64,000 bases of DNA from Bryobacterales bacterium (lineage in GTDB: Bacteria > Acidobacteriota > Terriglobia > Bryobacterales > Bryobacteraceae), in assembly GCA_003167255.1 (NCBI GenBank), contig PMTR01000080.1, forward strand, positions 114,591-178,590, given 5' to 3'. Of this stretch, positions 52,096-60,315 are shown in pieces. Under the pieces are notes generated by a model. It did no database searches and was not told the DNA's origin. It saw nothing but the letters and a program-made list of their open reading frames with translations. Positions within the stretch are counted from its first letter, which is position 1. Each line of letters begins with the position of its first letter. A program made the translations under genes and the position numbers.

Positions 52096-54696
52096 CTACT
52101 TCTTGTCGGGTTGGATCTCCACATAGTCGAGCGGCGCCAATTCGTTGCCGCCGGGCTTGCCTTCGATGCGGATTTCGTCGCCCGGCCGCAATGCCACACC
52201 CGCAATCACGCGCCGTGTGGAGGCCCCGGCGTCCATGCGGCGCGACGGCAGGCGCAGATCGGCGGACCACTCGTCGATCAATTGTTTTCCCATAAACACG
52301 CGGTACTGAGAAACGCCGGTGGGCAAGTCGAAGTATTCCACGTTCAAGGTGTACCAGCCGGCTTCGCCCGCGTATTTCATGCTGGCGCTGCACGTGGACC
52401 CGGCCGGGCAGGTGACGATCTTGCCGCCGGAGGCATCTTCTTCAGGCGTCGTCGGCGGCGTAAACCCGCCCCGCCCGGGCCCCGCGGCGGCAGGCGGCTG
52501 AGCAGGCGCAGGCGGCGCTTCTCCCGGTGGTGGAGGGCCGAAGGAGCGTACGGTGTACCCCTGCAATTCCATAGCTTCGGCTTCGAAGCGCCCGGGGTAA
52601 TGTCCCACGCGCCCCTTCGCGTCAGCGATCTTCGAGGCCTTCTGGAACCACGTGTTTACGGCGTCGCGCCACACGATTGCCTGGCCGGCCTGGTATTGAA
52701 GCTGCGCCAGCACCTGGTGGTAGCGCTGTTCGTCCACTAGCCCCGCCAGGCTTTTCCACTGCCGAACATAGGCAGCCACGGCATCCGCGCCCTCGTAGTG
52801 GGAATCGTAAATGTACTGCACCACGGTCTTGCCGGAGTGCAGTTTGTAGGTATAGGGAACGTGGTGCAGGAAGAGCAACAGATCGTCTGGGCAGGTGGCC
52901 AGCGATTCATAGACCTTGGCGACCTCCGGCCGATACTGCCCGATAAACCCCGTGCCGGTGTCCACGGTGCGGTCCATGCCGACGCCGGTTTCGTCGGCGC
53001 GATGCCACTGGCCCCAGCCGTTGCGCTCGGAGGCCTCCACGTTGACGCTATAGTGATCGCCCACGATGTCGGTGAGGGTCTGCAAGCCCAGCGGTCCGGT
53101 GTAGTTTTCGTAGGTGCGCCAGGTGCCGAGTTGCATGGCGGAGATGGTATCGACCACTTTGGGGTCGAGCCCGAAAGTGAGTTTGCTCCATTCGTCAATG
53201 ATGCGCTTGGAGCTCAGATCGGGGTTCCAGGCCAGGCGGCCGAAGCCGTACAGGTTGGCCTGGGAAAGCTGGCTGCCGAACCAGTTGTCATCCAGCCCGA
53301 CGTTGGATACGCCCACGAAGCCGCCTGACGGGCGGTCGAACGTCTTGCCGGCGACCAGGGCTTTCACCGGAGTGGGCGCCGTGCCCTTGGCGTGCATGTC
53401 GAAATCCAGCGTTTCTTTCCAATAGGGGACCAGGAAGACGTTGTGTTTGGCTTGGCCGAAGTATTCCTGAGTGATCTGCAGCTCGACAACCTGGTTGGTC
53501 TTCTCCAGCGCGCCGAAAAGCGGCGAGGCCGGTTCGCGCACCTGGAAATCGATGGGGCCGTTCTTGATCTGGATGAAGGCGTTGTCGTCGAACTTGCCGT
53601 CGAGCGAGTGGAAGTTATCCCAGGCGGCGCGCCCGCGGTCGTTCTTCAGGTTGCGCCAGTCCATGTGGTTGTCGTACACGAACCCACGGTAGAACAGCAG
53701 GCCGCCGTGCGGTTTCAGCGCCTGTGCCACCACGTTGGCGGCGTCGGCGTGGGTGCGGCCATAGGCGGAAGGGCCCACCCGGCCTTCCGAATCGGTCTTC
53801 ATGACGAACCCGGCCAGGTCGGGCACCGCGCGATAGATGTCGTCGGCGCGGGCCTTCCACCACTCGGCGACTGTCGGGTCGAGCGGATCGAACGTGCTCA
53901 GACCGCCCATTCTCTGGGGGCTGCCGAAGTCCACGGAAATCGCCACCCGCACGCCCCAGGGGCGGAGCGCGTCGGCGATGCGCGCGATCTGCGGAGCCAG
54001 TTCCGGAGTGAGGATCTTCAGGTCTGCGTTGACATTGTTGATGGAGCAGCCGTTGATGCCGAGCGAGGCCAGGAGCCGGCCGTAGTCGCTGACGCGGCCG
54101 AGATCGTCGCGGACCTTGCCGCCGTCCCAGAAGATGGAGCGCCCGCCGTAGCCGCGCTCGATGGTGCCGGGCAGATTGTCCCAGTGGTTCACCCAACGGA
54201 CGGACGCATAGGGCGTTTCGCGCTGGTCGAGCGAGGCGATAGTCTCGCCCATGGCGATCTTGCGCAGCAGGGCGAAGGCGCCATAGAGCAGACCGCGGTC
54301 ATTGGAGGCGGTGACGATGGTGTAACGAAGCGGGCCGTCGTCGGCGGATTTCAGCCAGAAGGCGTCGGGGGCCAGGCGGACGTCGGGAAGCAGGCGCGGC
54401 GCCGCGCGGCGGATCTCCTCGACGGTTCCGATGAGAATGGCGCTCTCACGTGGGATGTCGGATTCGGCGCGCAGCGTGCGGCCGAGCATGCCCTTCACTC
54501 CGCGGATGAGCTCGGCGCAAGCGCTCGACGCGACGGTGGATTGGTCAAGCACCGAGACGACGGCCGGCACGGCCTGACGAACCTGATCGGGAGCGGCGCC
54601 TTGGAGCGGCGCGTATCGCAGCCAGGCATCGTAGCCGGTTTCGGCGTACAGCGCGGCGGCGGCGACAAGAAGCGAAAGAAGACGAAGTTTCGACAT
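52096..54696 (-). CDS. aguA: GH67 alpha-glucuronidase
   Basis: 866 aa from ATG 54696 (AGGAG about 7 nt upstream). Signal peptide (LRLLSLLVAAAALYAETGYDAW). GH67 signatures throughout: DAFWLKSADDGPLRYTIVTAS, GLLYGAFALLRKI, WVNHWDNLPGTIERGYGGRS, FWDGG, GINGCSINNVNAD, FVMKTDSEGRVGPSAYGRTHADAAN, QIKNGPIDFQVREPASPLFG, LQITQEYFGQ, and YTYKLHSGKTVVQYIYD. A Pro/Gly-rich linker and a beta-rich end (about 755-866) are extra to the core. Cleaves (4-O-methyl)glucuronate from the non-reducing end of xylo-oligosaccharides. Follows the SDR gene by 38 nt. Confidence 0.95.
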   Translation of the reverse strand: MSKLRLLSLLVAAAALYAETGYDAWLRYAPLQGAAPDQVRQAVPAVVSVLDQSTVASSACAELIRGVKGMLGRTLRAESDIPRESAILIGTVEEIRRAAPRLLPDVRLAPDAFWLKSADDGPLRYTIVTASNDRGLLYGAFALLRKIAMGETIASLDQRETPYASVRWVNHWDNLPGTIERGYGGRSIFWDGGKVRDDLGRVSDYGRLLASLGINGCSINNVNADLKILTPELAPQIARIADALRPWGVRVAISVDFGSPQRMGGLSTFDPLDPTVAEWWKARADDIYRAVPDLAGFVMKTDSEGRVGPSAYGRTHADAANVVAQALKPHGGLLFYRGFVYDNHMDWRNLKNDRGRAAWDNFHSLDGKFDDNAFIQIKNGPIDFQVREPASPLFGALEKTNQVVELQITQEYFGQAKHNVFLVPYWKETLDFDMHAKGTAPTPVKALVAGKTFDRPSGGFVGVSNVGLDDNWFGSQLSQANLYGFGRLAWNPDLSSKRIIDEWSKLTFGLDPKVVDTISAMQLGTWRTYENYTGPLGLQTLTDIVGDHYSVNVEASERNGWGQWHRADETGVGMDRTVDTGTGFIGQYRPEVAKVYESLATCPDDLLLFLHHVPYTYKLHSGKTVVQYIYDSHYEGADAVAAYVRQWKSLAGLVDEQRYHQVLAQLQYQAGQAIVWRDAVNTWFQKASKIADAKGRVGHYPGRFEAEAMELQGYTVRSFGPPPPGEAPPAPAQPPAAAGPGRGGFTPPTTPEEDASGGKIVTCPAGSTCSASMKYAGEAGWYTLNVEYFDLPTGVSQYRVFMGKQLIDEWSADLRLPSRRMDAGASTRRVIAGVALRPGDEIRIEGKPGGNELAPLDYVEIQPDKK

Positions 54697-54734
54697 GACA
54701 AATCTCCTGCTCACCGGCAATAAGATTGCCGGCG

Positions 54735-55511
54735 CTACGAATTCACGCCGGAGGCCAGGTAGCCTCCGTCGACGGCGATGCACTGGCCGGTGAGAAAGCT
54801 GACGGCATCGGAAGAGAGCAGAACCGCGAGCCCCACCAACTCTTCGGGTGACCCGAAGCGCTTCATGGGCGTGCGCATGAGGATTTCCTGACCGCGGGCG
54901 GTTCCCATCACCAGGTTTCGATTCAGTTCCGTGGGGAAGACGCCGGGCGCGATGGCGTTGACGACGATACCGTATTCGGCCCACTCACAGGCGAGGCTAC
55001 GGGTGAGCGACAGGATGGCGGTTTTCGCGGCGCAGTAGGCAGCCACCTGGTGAAACGCCAGGAACGAACCGAGCGACGCAATGTTGATGATTCGGCCGTG
55101 GCCGCTCGACGCCAGCAGCCCATGGAACGACTGGCAGGCGCGCAGGACGCTCATCAAGTGGGTATCCATGAGCGCCGAGAAGCGGAACTCGTCCACGCTG
55201 ACGGTGGGCTCTTTGAAGGTGTAGCCGGCGGCATTGATCAGAATATCGACGTGGCCCAGGCGGGCGACGACGGCTTCGCGCAGAGCGTTGATGGACTCGC
55301 GGTTGCGGGCGTCGGCTCTGCAGCGCACTGTCTGGCGGCCGAGGGCTTCGATCTCGTCGGCGGCCGATTCGACTTCTTTCTCACGCCGGCCGGTGGCCAC
55401 GACGTGCGCACCGTGCCGGGCGAGTCCTACAGCCAGGGCCCGGCCGATGCCGGAGGTGCCGCCGATGACGACGGCGACGCGGTCTTCAATGCTGAGGTCA
55501 TTTGCGAACAT
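54735..55511 (-). CDS. Classical SDR oxidoreductase
   Basis: 258 aa. NAD(P)-binding GGTSGIGRALA (about 17-27), NAAG (about 93-96), catalytic S of NIASLGSF, YCAAK (Y and K spaced by 3), and C-terminal FLTGQCIAVDGGYLASG. Resembles gluconate 5-dehydrogenase/KduD-type enzymes and SDR-type fructuronate reductases; not the shorter-motif uronate dehydrogenase type. First gene of an SDR-GH67 operon, so a uronate or ketouronate is the likely substrate. Inference only. Confidence 0.9.
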   Translation of the reverse strand: MFANDLSIEDRVAVVIGGTSGIGRALAVGLARHGAHVVATGRREKEVESAADEIEALGRQTVRCRADARNRESINALREAVVARLGHVDILINAAGYTFKEPTVSVDEFRFSALMDTHLMSVLRACQSFHGLLASSGHGRIINIASLGSFLAFHQVAAYCAAKTAILSLTRSLACEWAEYGIVVNAIAPGVFPTELNRNLVMGTARGQEILMRTPMKRFGSPEELVGLAVLLSSDAVSFLTGQCIAVDGGYLASGVNS

Positions 55512-55552
55512 GCTGATGGTTCCGTTTTAGCAAGATCCCGGGAAAACCAAAT

Positions 55553-55823
55553 TGAGCCGCCGATAAACACAGATGAACGCAGATGGGCTATAGCGGCTCG
55601 CAAAATACAGTGACGAAAAGTGCCGGCTTGTGGGGCAGGTTGGCAACCTGCGGCGGGTTGGTAACCCGCCTGCCGGCATTTGCAAATGGCCGCCCGGCGC
55701 CGGTTGGCAACCGGCGCGCAGGATACCATCCTGCCCCACAAAACCCACTGCGCGCGACCGTATTTCGCGAGTCTCAATATTTGTTTTCAATCTGCATTTA
55801 TCGGCGTTCATCGGCGGCTAACC
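55553..55823. repeat. 115-nt palindromic repeat copy B nested in a larger inverted repeat
   Basis: Core copy B is 55628-55743, with shared flank to 55776 (ending TTCGCGAGTCTCA as in copy C). Outside it, GCCGCCGATAAACACAGATG (from 55556) and CTGCATTTATCGGCGTTCAT...CGGCGGCT (to about 55821) form looser inverted arms. This fills the 327-nt gap between the SDR and the 109-aa protein genes; no gene seen. Confidence 0.8.
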
Positions 55824-55838
55824 TTTCTCATCAACCTG

Positions 55839-56168
55839 CTAAAGGCTGATGAACAGGGCGCCATCCTCCACGCTCAGCTCGATCGCGGCCGCGGCGGCGG
55901 CTTCATCCAGGGCGGCGCGCAGCATGGCGACGGGGTCCGGGCCTTTCTCGAGCCGGCGCATCAGCCCTTCGCCCTTTTTGGCGCCGGCCGAAAGGACGAT
56001 CTTCAAGCCGCGGCGTTTGCATTTCACAACCGTGCCGTCCTCCAGTTTGGCGTTCATCGGTTTGATGTAGGCATCGACGTAGTGGACGCCGATGCCGGAC
56101 TTGTCGGCGGCGAATTGTGGGAGCTTTTCGGGAGCCGCGGGATTGACGTCGCAGAGTTTGGTTTTCAT
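55839..56168 (-). CDS. Unknown 109-aa protein coupled to homocysteine methyltransferase
   Basis: Not recognised. Starts MKTKLCDVNPAAPEKLPQFA; the middle (GTVVKCKRRGLKIVLSAGAKKGEG) is basic and beta-like; then a helix (PVAMLRAALDEAAAAAAIEL) and a short beta end. Two cysteines only, no signal peptide. Its ATG overlaps the methyltransferase stop (ATGA), so it is the last, translationally coupled gene of the corrinoid operon. An accessory, chaperone or substrate-binding role there is possible; nothing in the sequence proves one. Confidence 0.75.
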   Translation of the reverse strand: MKTKLCDVNPAAPEKLPQFAADKSGIGVHYVDAYIKPMNAKLEDGTVVKCKRRGLKIVLSAGAKKGEGLMRRLEKGPDPVAMLRAALDEAAAAAAIELSVEDGALFISL

Positions 56169-57085
56169 AGGGAATCCGAATATTGATCGATGGCCTGGCG
56201 CACCGCACGGATGTGTTCTGGAGTGCTGCCACAGCAGGCGCCGATGAGATTGGCGCCGCTCTGGAGCAGCGGCACGACGCCCACAACCATCTGTTCCGGT
56301 GTTTCGTCGTAGACCACTTTCATGTTGATGAGCTTGGGCTGGCCGGCGTTGGGTTGGACCATCACGGGCAGGCCGGTGACCTTCTTATAGCGCTCGACCG
56401 CATGGCGGGCGCGCTGCATGTCCATTCCGGTGCCGCAGTTCAGGGCGACCATGTGGGCGCCGTGCTCTTCCATGAAGACGGCGGCGCGCTCGGGATCGAT
56501 GCCCATCATGGTGCGGAAAGTGGATCCGTCCAGCGTGACGTCGTAGGCCATGGAGCCGATGATGGTGGCGGCGCCGGCTTCGCGGGCGGCGTGGATTCCG
56601 AGCAGCAGCTCTTCGAGAGAAGTCTGGGTCTCAATGATGATGGCGTCGGCTCCGGCATCCACCAGGGCAGCGGCCTGCTCGCGGAAAGCGTCGCGCACCT
56701 GGGCTTCGGTGAAATCGCCGTAGGGTTCGAGGAGGCCGCCGAAGGGACCGATATCGCCGATGACGAATCCATGGCGGCCGTTGAAGGCGCGGCGGGCGAT
56801 TTCCACTCCGGCGCGGTTGATTTCCGCGACATGGTCAGCGTGGGAATGGCGGTTCAACATGATGCGCGAACCGCCGAAGGTGTTGGTGAGGATGCAATCC
56901 GAGCCCGCTTCGGCATAGCGGCGCTGAATGGCCAGGACGCGTTCAGGGTGCGTGAGATTCCAGGCCTCGCCGCAATTGCCCTGCTCCAGGCCGGCCAGCA
57001 TTAATTGCGTGCCCATGGCGCCATCGCCCAGCAGCGGACGTTCGCGGACGGCATCGTGCAGTGGTTTCCTGGTGGAGGGTTTCAT
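56165..57085 (-). CDS. Homocysteine S-methyltransferase (BHMT/MetH N-domain type)
   Basis: 306 aa from ATG 57085 (57100 gives 311). LLGDGAMGTQLMLAGLEQG near the N-terminus, TNTFGGSRIML, and the zinc-thiolate cysteines in VALNCGTGMDM and GACCGST (about 217, 284, 285). This is the homocysteine-binding module of cobalamin-dependent methionine synthase as a separate protein. In this operon it should accept the methyl group from the corrinoid protein and make methionine. Separated from the upstream gene by a 56-nt repeat. Confidence 0.92.
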   Translation of the reverse strand: MKPSTRKPLHDAVRERPLLGDGAMGTQLMLAGLEQGNCGEAWNLTHPERVLAIQRRYAEAGSDCILTNTFGGSRIMLNRHSHADHVAEINRAGVEIARRAFNGRHGFVIGDIGPFGGLLEPYGDFTEAQVRDAFREQAAALVDAGADAIIIETQTSLEELLLGIHAAREAGAATIIGSMAYDVTLDGSTFRTMMGIDPERAAVFMEEHGAHMVALNCGTGMDMQRARHAVERYKKVTGLPVMVQPNAGQPKLINMKVVYDETPEQMVVGVVPLLQSGANLIGACCGSTPEHIRAVRQAIDQYSDSL

Positions 57086-57108
57086 TAATACATCTCGCAT
57101 TCCGCAAA

Positions 57109-57164
57109 GACCGCTCCCTCACGGTCGCGGCTCGCATGCGAGCCGCGCGCGTTAGCAAGCGGTC
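57109..57164. repeat. 56-nt palindromic repeat, copy 2
   Basis: Same element as 34321-34376 with two base changes, again with the perfect palindrome CGGCTCGCATGCGAGCCG and GACCGC/GCGGTC ends. The preceding bases (CGCATT..GCA.A) are also shared. Sits inside the corrinoid operon, 8 nt beyond the more distal possible methyltransferase start. Confidence 0.85.
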
Positions 57165-57181
57165 CTGCCATACGTGAATGT

Positions 57182-58405
57182 CTAGCGGTTGTCGGCATGG
57201 GTTTCGGGATGGTGCAGCGCGTAGTGAATAGTTTCGAGGACCAGTCCCCACTTGTGTTCCCGGCTGGCGGCTTCGCAATAGCAGCCGGAGGCGGCTTCGG
57301 AGCGATGCCAGCCGAGCACCTCAGCAAGGGGACGGCCCGCGAGGGGCTTCTCGCGGCCGATGGCGGCCATCAGGCCGGAGGCGTCGGTGATGTACTGGCA
57401 CATGGAGGCGTGGCCGGTATCGCCGGGAGCCGGAGTACAGCTCTGGCCGCGGATGGGATAGCCATCCTGGCGGGTCCCCAGATCCACGTCGTAATGGAAC
57501 GCGAGCGGGCGCCCCATGTTGGTGCAGGTGGTGCCGTCATAGCGGAAGCGCGCGTGGAGCGTGCCGTCTTCGCGGGTTTCGAGCACCAGCCGTTCGGCGG
57601 CCCATCGTCTGAGCGCTTTGACATTGACCGAATAGGCGGCGGTAGTCTGCGGCTCGGGCGATTCCTGTTCGAGGCGCGGGTGGGCGCGCAGGTAGGGAGT
57701 GCGGCGGTATAGGCAGTTGACGAGCGAGCACTGCTGGCACGGGACCAGGTCCGCGAGGCGCGCCACGCGGTCCACGTGGCGGGTGATTCCAAAAACGGCC
57801 AACTGCGATTTCTTGGGACGCAGAGCGCCGGAATCGAGCGCCTCCAGCGCGCCGGGGAGCGCGACGGCGCCCTCGCGCCGGATGAGGCGCAGCAGACGGC
57901 CCTGCTCGGCGACGTCCCATTGGGAATAGCCGGGGCTGTGGTGGGGCAGCACGGCCATGGCGTGAGCGTCCGCCCAGGCGCACAAACCGGCGCCGGCCAT
58001 GGCGATCAAATGCTCCACCACGCAAGAGCCAAACATTTCGAGGAAGAAATATTCGTCGGGCTTGTCGTCGCGCCAAAGCCGCTGGGCCTCTTCCTCGGCT
58101 TCGGGGCCCGCGCCGGCCGCGGCCAGGAACACCGTATGAGCCTCGGCCTGCTGCAACGCGGTTCGAAGCCGGCTGCTGTTGAAGGCGACGCCATCGATCT
58201 CGACCTCGCCATCCGCTATGTTGAGGCTGGCGGCGCAACGCGCATAGATCCAGGGGCGCCCGTGGCTCCGGTACCAATCGCGCGCCCAATCGGCCAGCTC
58301 GAGCGAGCGCTCGCCGGGCACGGCATCGCGCGGGTAACCGAGCAGGCGGTGATACTCGGCTGGGGCCACCTCGACGGTGGGAAAGGATTGAACGAATTCG
58401 ATCAT
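57182..58405 (-). CDS. Cys-rich protein with MetH-activation-like segment
   Basis: 407 aa. Middle part FLEMFGSCVVEHLIAMAG and MAVLPHHSPGYSQWDVAEQGRLLRLI resemble the AdoMet-binding activation domain of methionine synthase (SPGY motif). The C-terminal half has a cysteine cluster C223-x2-C226-x4-C231 and further C294, C323, C336, C375, C377, suggesting an iron-sulfur or metal centre. Overlaps the reactivator gene by 4 nt. It probably helps reactivate oxidised corrinoid, possibly using AdoMet and electrons; this assignment is inferred from motif and context. Confidence 0.75.
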   Translation of the reverse strand: MIEFVQSFPTVEVAPAEYHRLLGYPRDAVPGERSLELADWARDWYRSHGRPWIYARCAASLNIADGEVEIDGVAFNSSRLRTALQQAEAHTVFLAAAGAGPEAEEEAQRLWRDDKPDEYFFLEMFGSCVVEHLIAMAGAGLCAWADAHAMAVLPHHSPGYSQWDVAEQGRLLRLIRREGAVALPGALEALDSGALRPKKSQLAVFGITRHVDRVARLADLVPCQQCSLVNCLYRRTPYLRAHPRLEQESPEPQTTAAYSVNVKALRRWAAERLVLETREDGTLHARFRYDGTTCTNMGRPLAFHYDVDLGTRQDGYPIRGQSCTPAPGDTGHASMCQYITDASGLMAAIGREKPLAGRPLAEVLGWHRSEAASGCYCEAASREHKWGLVLETIHYALHHPETHADNR

Positions 58406-60045
58406 CCGGCCACCTGGTGCGCGGGCTCCATGGGTTTGAAGAGGCAGCCCTCGACGAAGAAATCGAAGAAACGCGGGTGAGTCTCCAGGCGGCAGTGCTC
58501 CACCTGACGGACGAGTTGTTCGAGCTCGCGGCGCTTGGATTGCGAGAGCAGCGCGAGCGAAGCGCCTTCAATGGCGGCGTTGCCGGCCTGCACTACGCGG
58601 TCTTCCGGGATGGTGGGGATGAGGCCGATGCGCGCGGCGGCGGGTACGTTCATGTGCCGGCCGAAGCCACCGGCCAGGTAAAAGACCTCGATCTGGTTGA
58701 AGTCGATTCCGTAATTGGCGAAGACCACTTCGAGGCCGGCGGAATTGGCGCCCTTGGCCTGCGCCAGCTCATTGACGTCGCTTTCCAGGAAGAAGACGGA
58801 GCCTTGCGGGTCGAGCGCGATGCGGTGGGGGCCCTCTTCGAAGCGGCCGCGTTCGTTCATCTGGCCGGTGCGCATCAACTCGCTCATCAGCGCCACCAGG
58901 CCGGAACCGCAGATGCCCTGGGGCGGGCCGCCGCCGATGACCTCGAGTTGGAAACTGCCGTCGGCGGCGATGCGAACGTCTTCGATGGCGCCATCGAGCG
59001 CGGGCATGCCGCAGGCGATAGCTCCGCCTTCGAAGGCCGGACCGGCGGGGCAAGAGGCCGCGAGAATGCGCCGGCGATTGCCTACGACCAGCTCGGTGTT
59101 GGTGCCGATGTCCATAATGGCGACGAGGCGCTCTTCGTGCGCCAGGCCGGCGGCCAGCATGCAGGCCGCGGCGTCGGCCCCGACGTGGCCGCTGATCACC
59201 GGTGCGCCCCATACGCGAGCCCTGGGATGGATGGGCAGCAGCGAGCGCCGGCCGGTTTCGGTGAGGCTGGTGGAGGCGCGGCGGCCCTCCGCCATCTGCA
59301 ATTCGGTGATGGACTGGTACGGGCTCTGGCCGATGGAGTGGACGCTCTGGCGGAAAAAGAGGTCGCGCATGGTGGAGTTGCCCACCACCACCATTTCGTA
59401 AATGGATTTGGGATCGACCGGAAACTCTTCGATGGCGTGGCTGAGGTAACCGGCCAGCGTGCGACGCAAGAGCTTGCCAGGATGGAGCGAATCGTAGTGA
59501 ATGCGCGCCATGACGTCGGAGCCGGCGAAGCGTTGCGGGTTCTCAAAAGACGTGCCGGCCACCAGGTCACCGGTCTCGAGGTTGAACAGGCGCAGCACGA
59601 CGGTGGTAGTGCCGAGGTCCATGGCGAGTCCGTGAATCGGGCCGGTGGAGCGATCGACTTCCTGACCATCGATGCAGATGGCGTCGCCGCGCCGGGTGAC
59701 GGCGGGATCGGGGGTGAGGCCGCGCAGAGTTTCGGGCAGGCCGCCGGCGGAGAGATCGATGCGCATTTGGCCGCGGCGCATGGTGTGGCAGTGGATCGCG
59801 CCGGCATCGGCAGAGACCACGGTGCGGCAGGAGAGGCGGAAGCGGCCGTCGAGATGTTTTTCCTCCGGCGTGCGCGGCGAGAGAGACTCCGCGCCTTCGA
59901 CCACTTCCACCACGCATTCCTTGCACTTGCCCTGCTTGTGGCAGGAGGTAGGCACGCGCACGCCGAGCGATTCGGCGCAGTCGAAGATAGTCGAGCCGAA
60001 GGCGGCGCTGATGGATTGCCCGTTGATGGTGAGTGTGGCCGGCAT
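58402..60045 (-). CDS. ASKHA-domain ferredoxin, corrinoid reductive activator (RACE/RamA-like)
   Basis: 547 aa. N-terminal plant-type 2Fe-2S domain: C35-x5-C41-x2-C44-x28-C73 (SCHKQGKCKECVVEV; FRLSCRTVV). A linker leads to the DUF4445 actin-like ATPase part: AMDLGTTTVVLRLFNLETG, MDIGTNTELVVGN, CPAGPAFEGGAIACGMPALD and FYLAGGFGRHMN. Such proteins reduce inactive Co(II) corrinoid to Co(I) with ATP hydrolysis. Overlaps the next gene by 4 nt and follows the PF13769 gene by 12 nt. Confidence 0.93.
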   Translation of the reverse strand: MPATLTINGQSISAAFGSTIFDCAESLGVRVPTSCHKQGKCKECVVEVVEGAESLSPRTPEEKHLDGRFRLSCRTVVSADAGAIHCHTMRRGQMRIDLSAGGLPETLRGLTPDPAVTRRGDAICIDGQEVDRSTGPIHGLAMDLGTTTVVLRLFNLETGDLVAGTSFENPQRFAGSDVMARIHYDSLHPGKLLRRTLAGYLSHAIEEFPVDPKSIYEMVVVGNSTMRDLFFRQSVHSIGQSPYQSITELQMAEGRRASTSLTETGRRSLLPIHPRARVWGAPVISGHVGADAAACMLAAGLAHEERLVAIMDIGTNTELVVGNRRRILAASCPAGPAFEGGAIACGMPALDGAIEDVRIAADGSFQLEVIGGGPPQGICGSGLVALMSELMRTGQMNERGRFEEGPHRIALDPQGSVFFLESDVNELAQAKGANSAGLEVVFANYGIDFNQIEVFYLAGGFGRHMNVPAAARIGLIPTIPEDRVVQAGNAAIEGASLALLSQSKRRELEQLVRQVEHCRLETHPRFFDFFVEGCLFKPMEPAHQVAG

Positions 60046-60057
60046 CGGAGCTTTAGC

Positions 60058-60315
60058 CTACCAGGCGGCCTGGGACTGAAGTTCGGCGGCGACGGCTTCG
60101 GCCACTTCGCTGGCCGTCCCGGGGCGTTCCTGGTCGTCGCTCCACTGCCACTGGGCGAGATAGTCGTCGGACTGCTGGAGCCCGCGCTTGGCGGCCAGTT
60201 GGTCGATGCGCTCCACGAACTTCGGGGGCATCGGAACGGTGACTTCGTCCTGGTCGTCCTCAGCCTTGACTTGAGACGGAACTTCCTGCCAATAGAGAAT
60301 CTTGTAGGTTGCCAT
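60058..60315 (-). CDS. PF13769 'virulence factor' family protein
   Basis: 85 aa: MATYKILYWQEVPSQVKAEDD, then VPMPPKFVERIDQLAAKRGL and DDYLAQWQW. This matches the small family labelled virulence factor, which as far as I know is often found beside corrinoid/homocysteine methyltransferase genes in alphaproteobacteria; no virulence role is implied. The upstream corrinoid gene runs 56 nt into it in another frame. Likely an accessory subunit of the methyl-transfer complex. Confidence 0.8.
   Translation of the reverse strand: MATYKILYWQEVPSQVKAEDDQDEVTVPMPPKFVERIDQLAAKRGLQQSDDYLAQWQWSDDQERPGTASEVAEAVAAELQSQAAW

Noticed and set aside
60058-60315. A virulence function for the PF13769 protein
   Set aside because: The family name is historical; the operon context is methyl transfer, and nothing here points to virulence.
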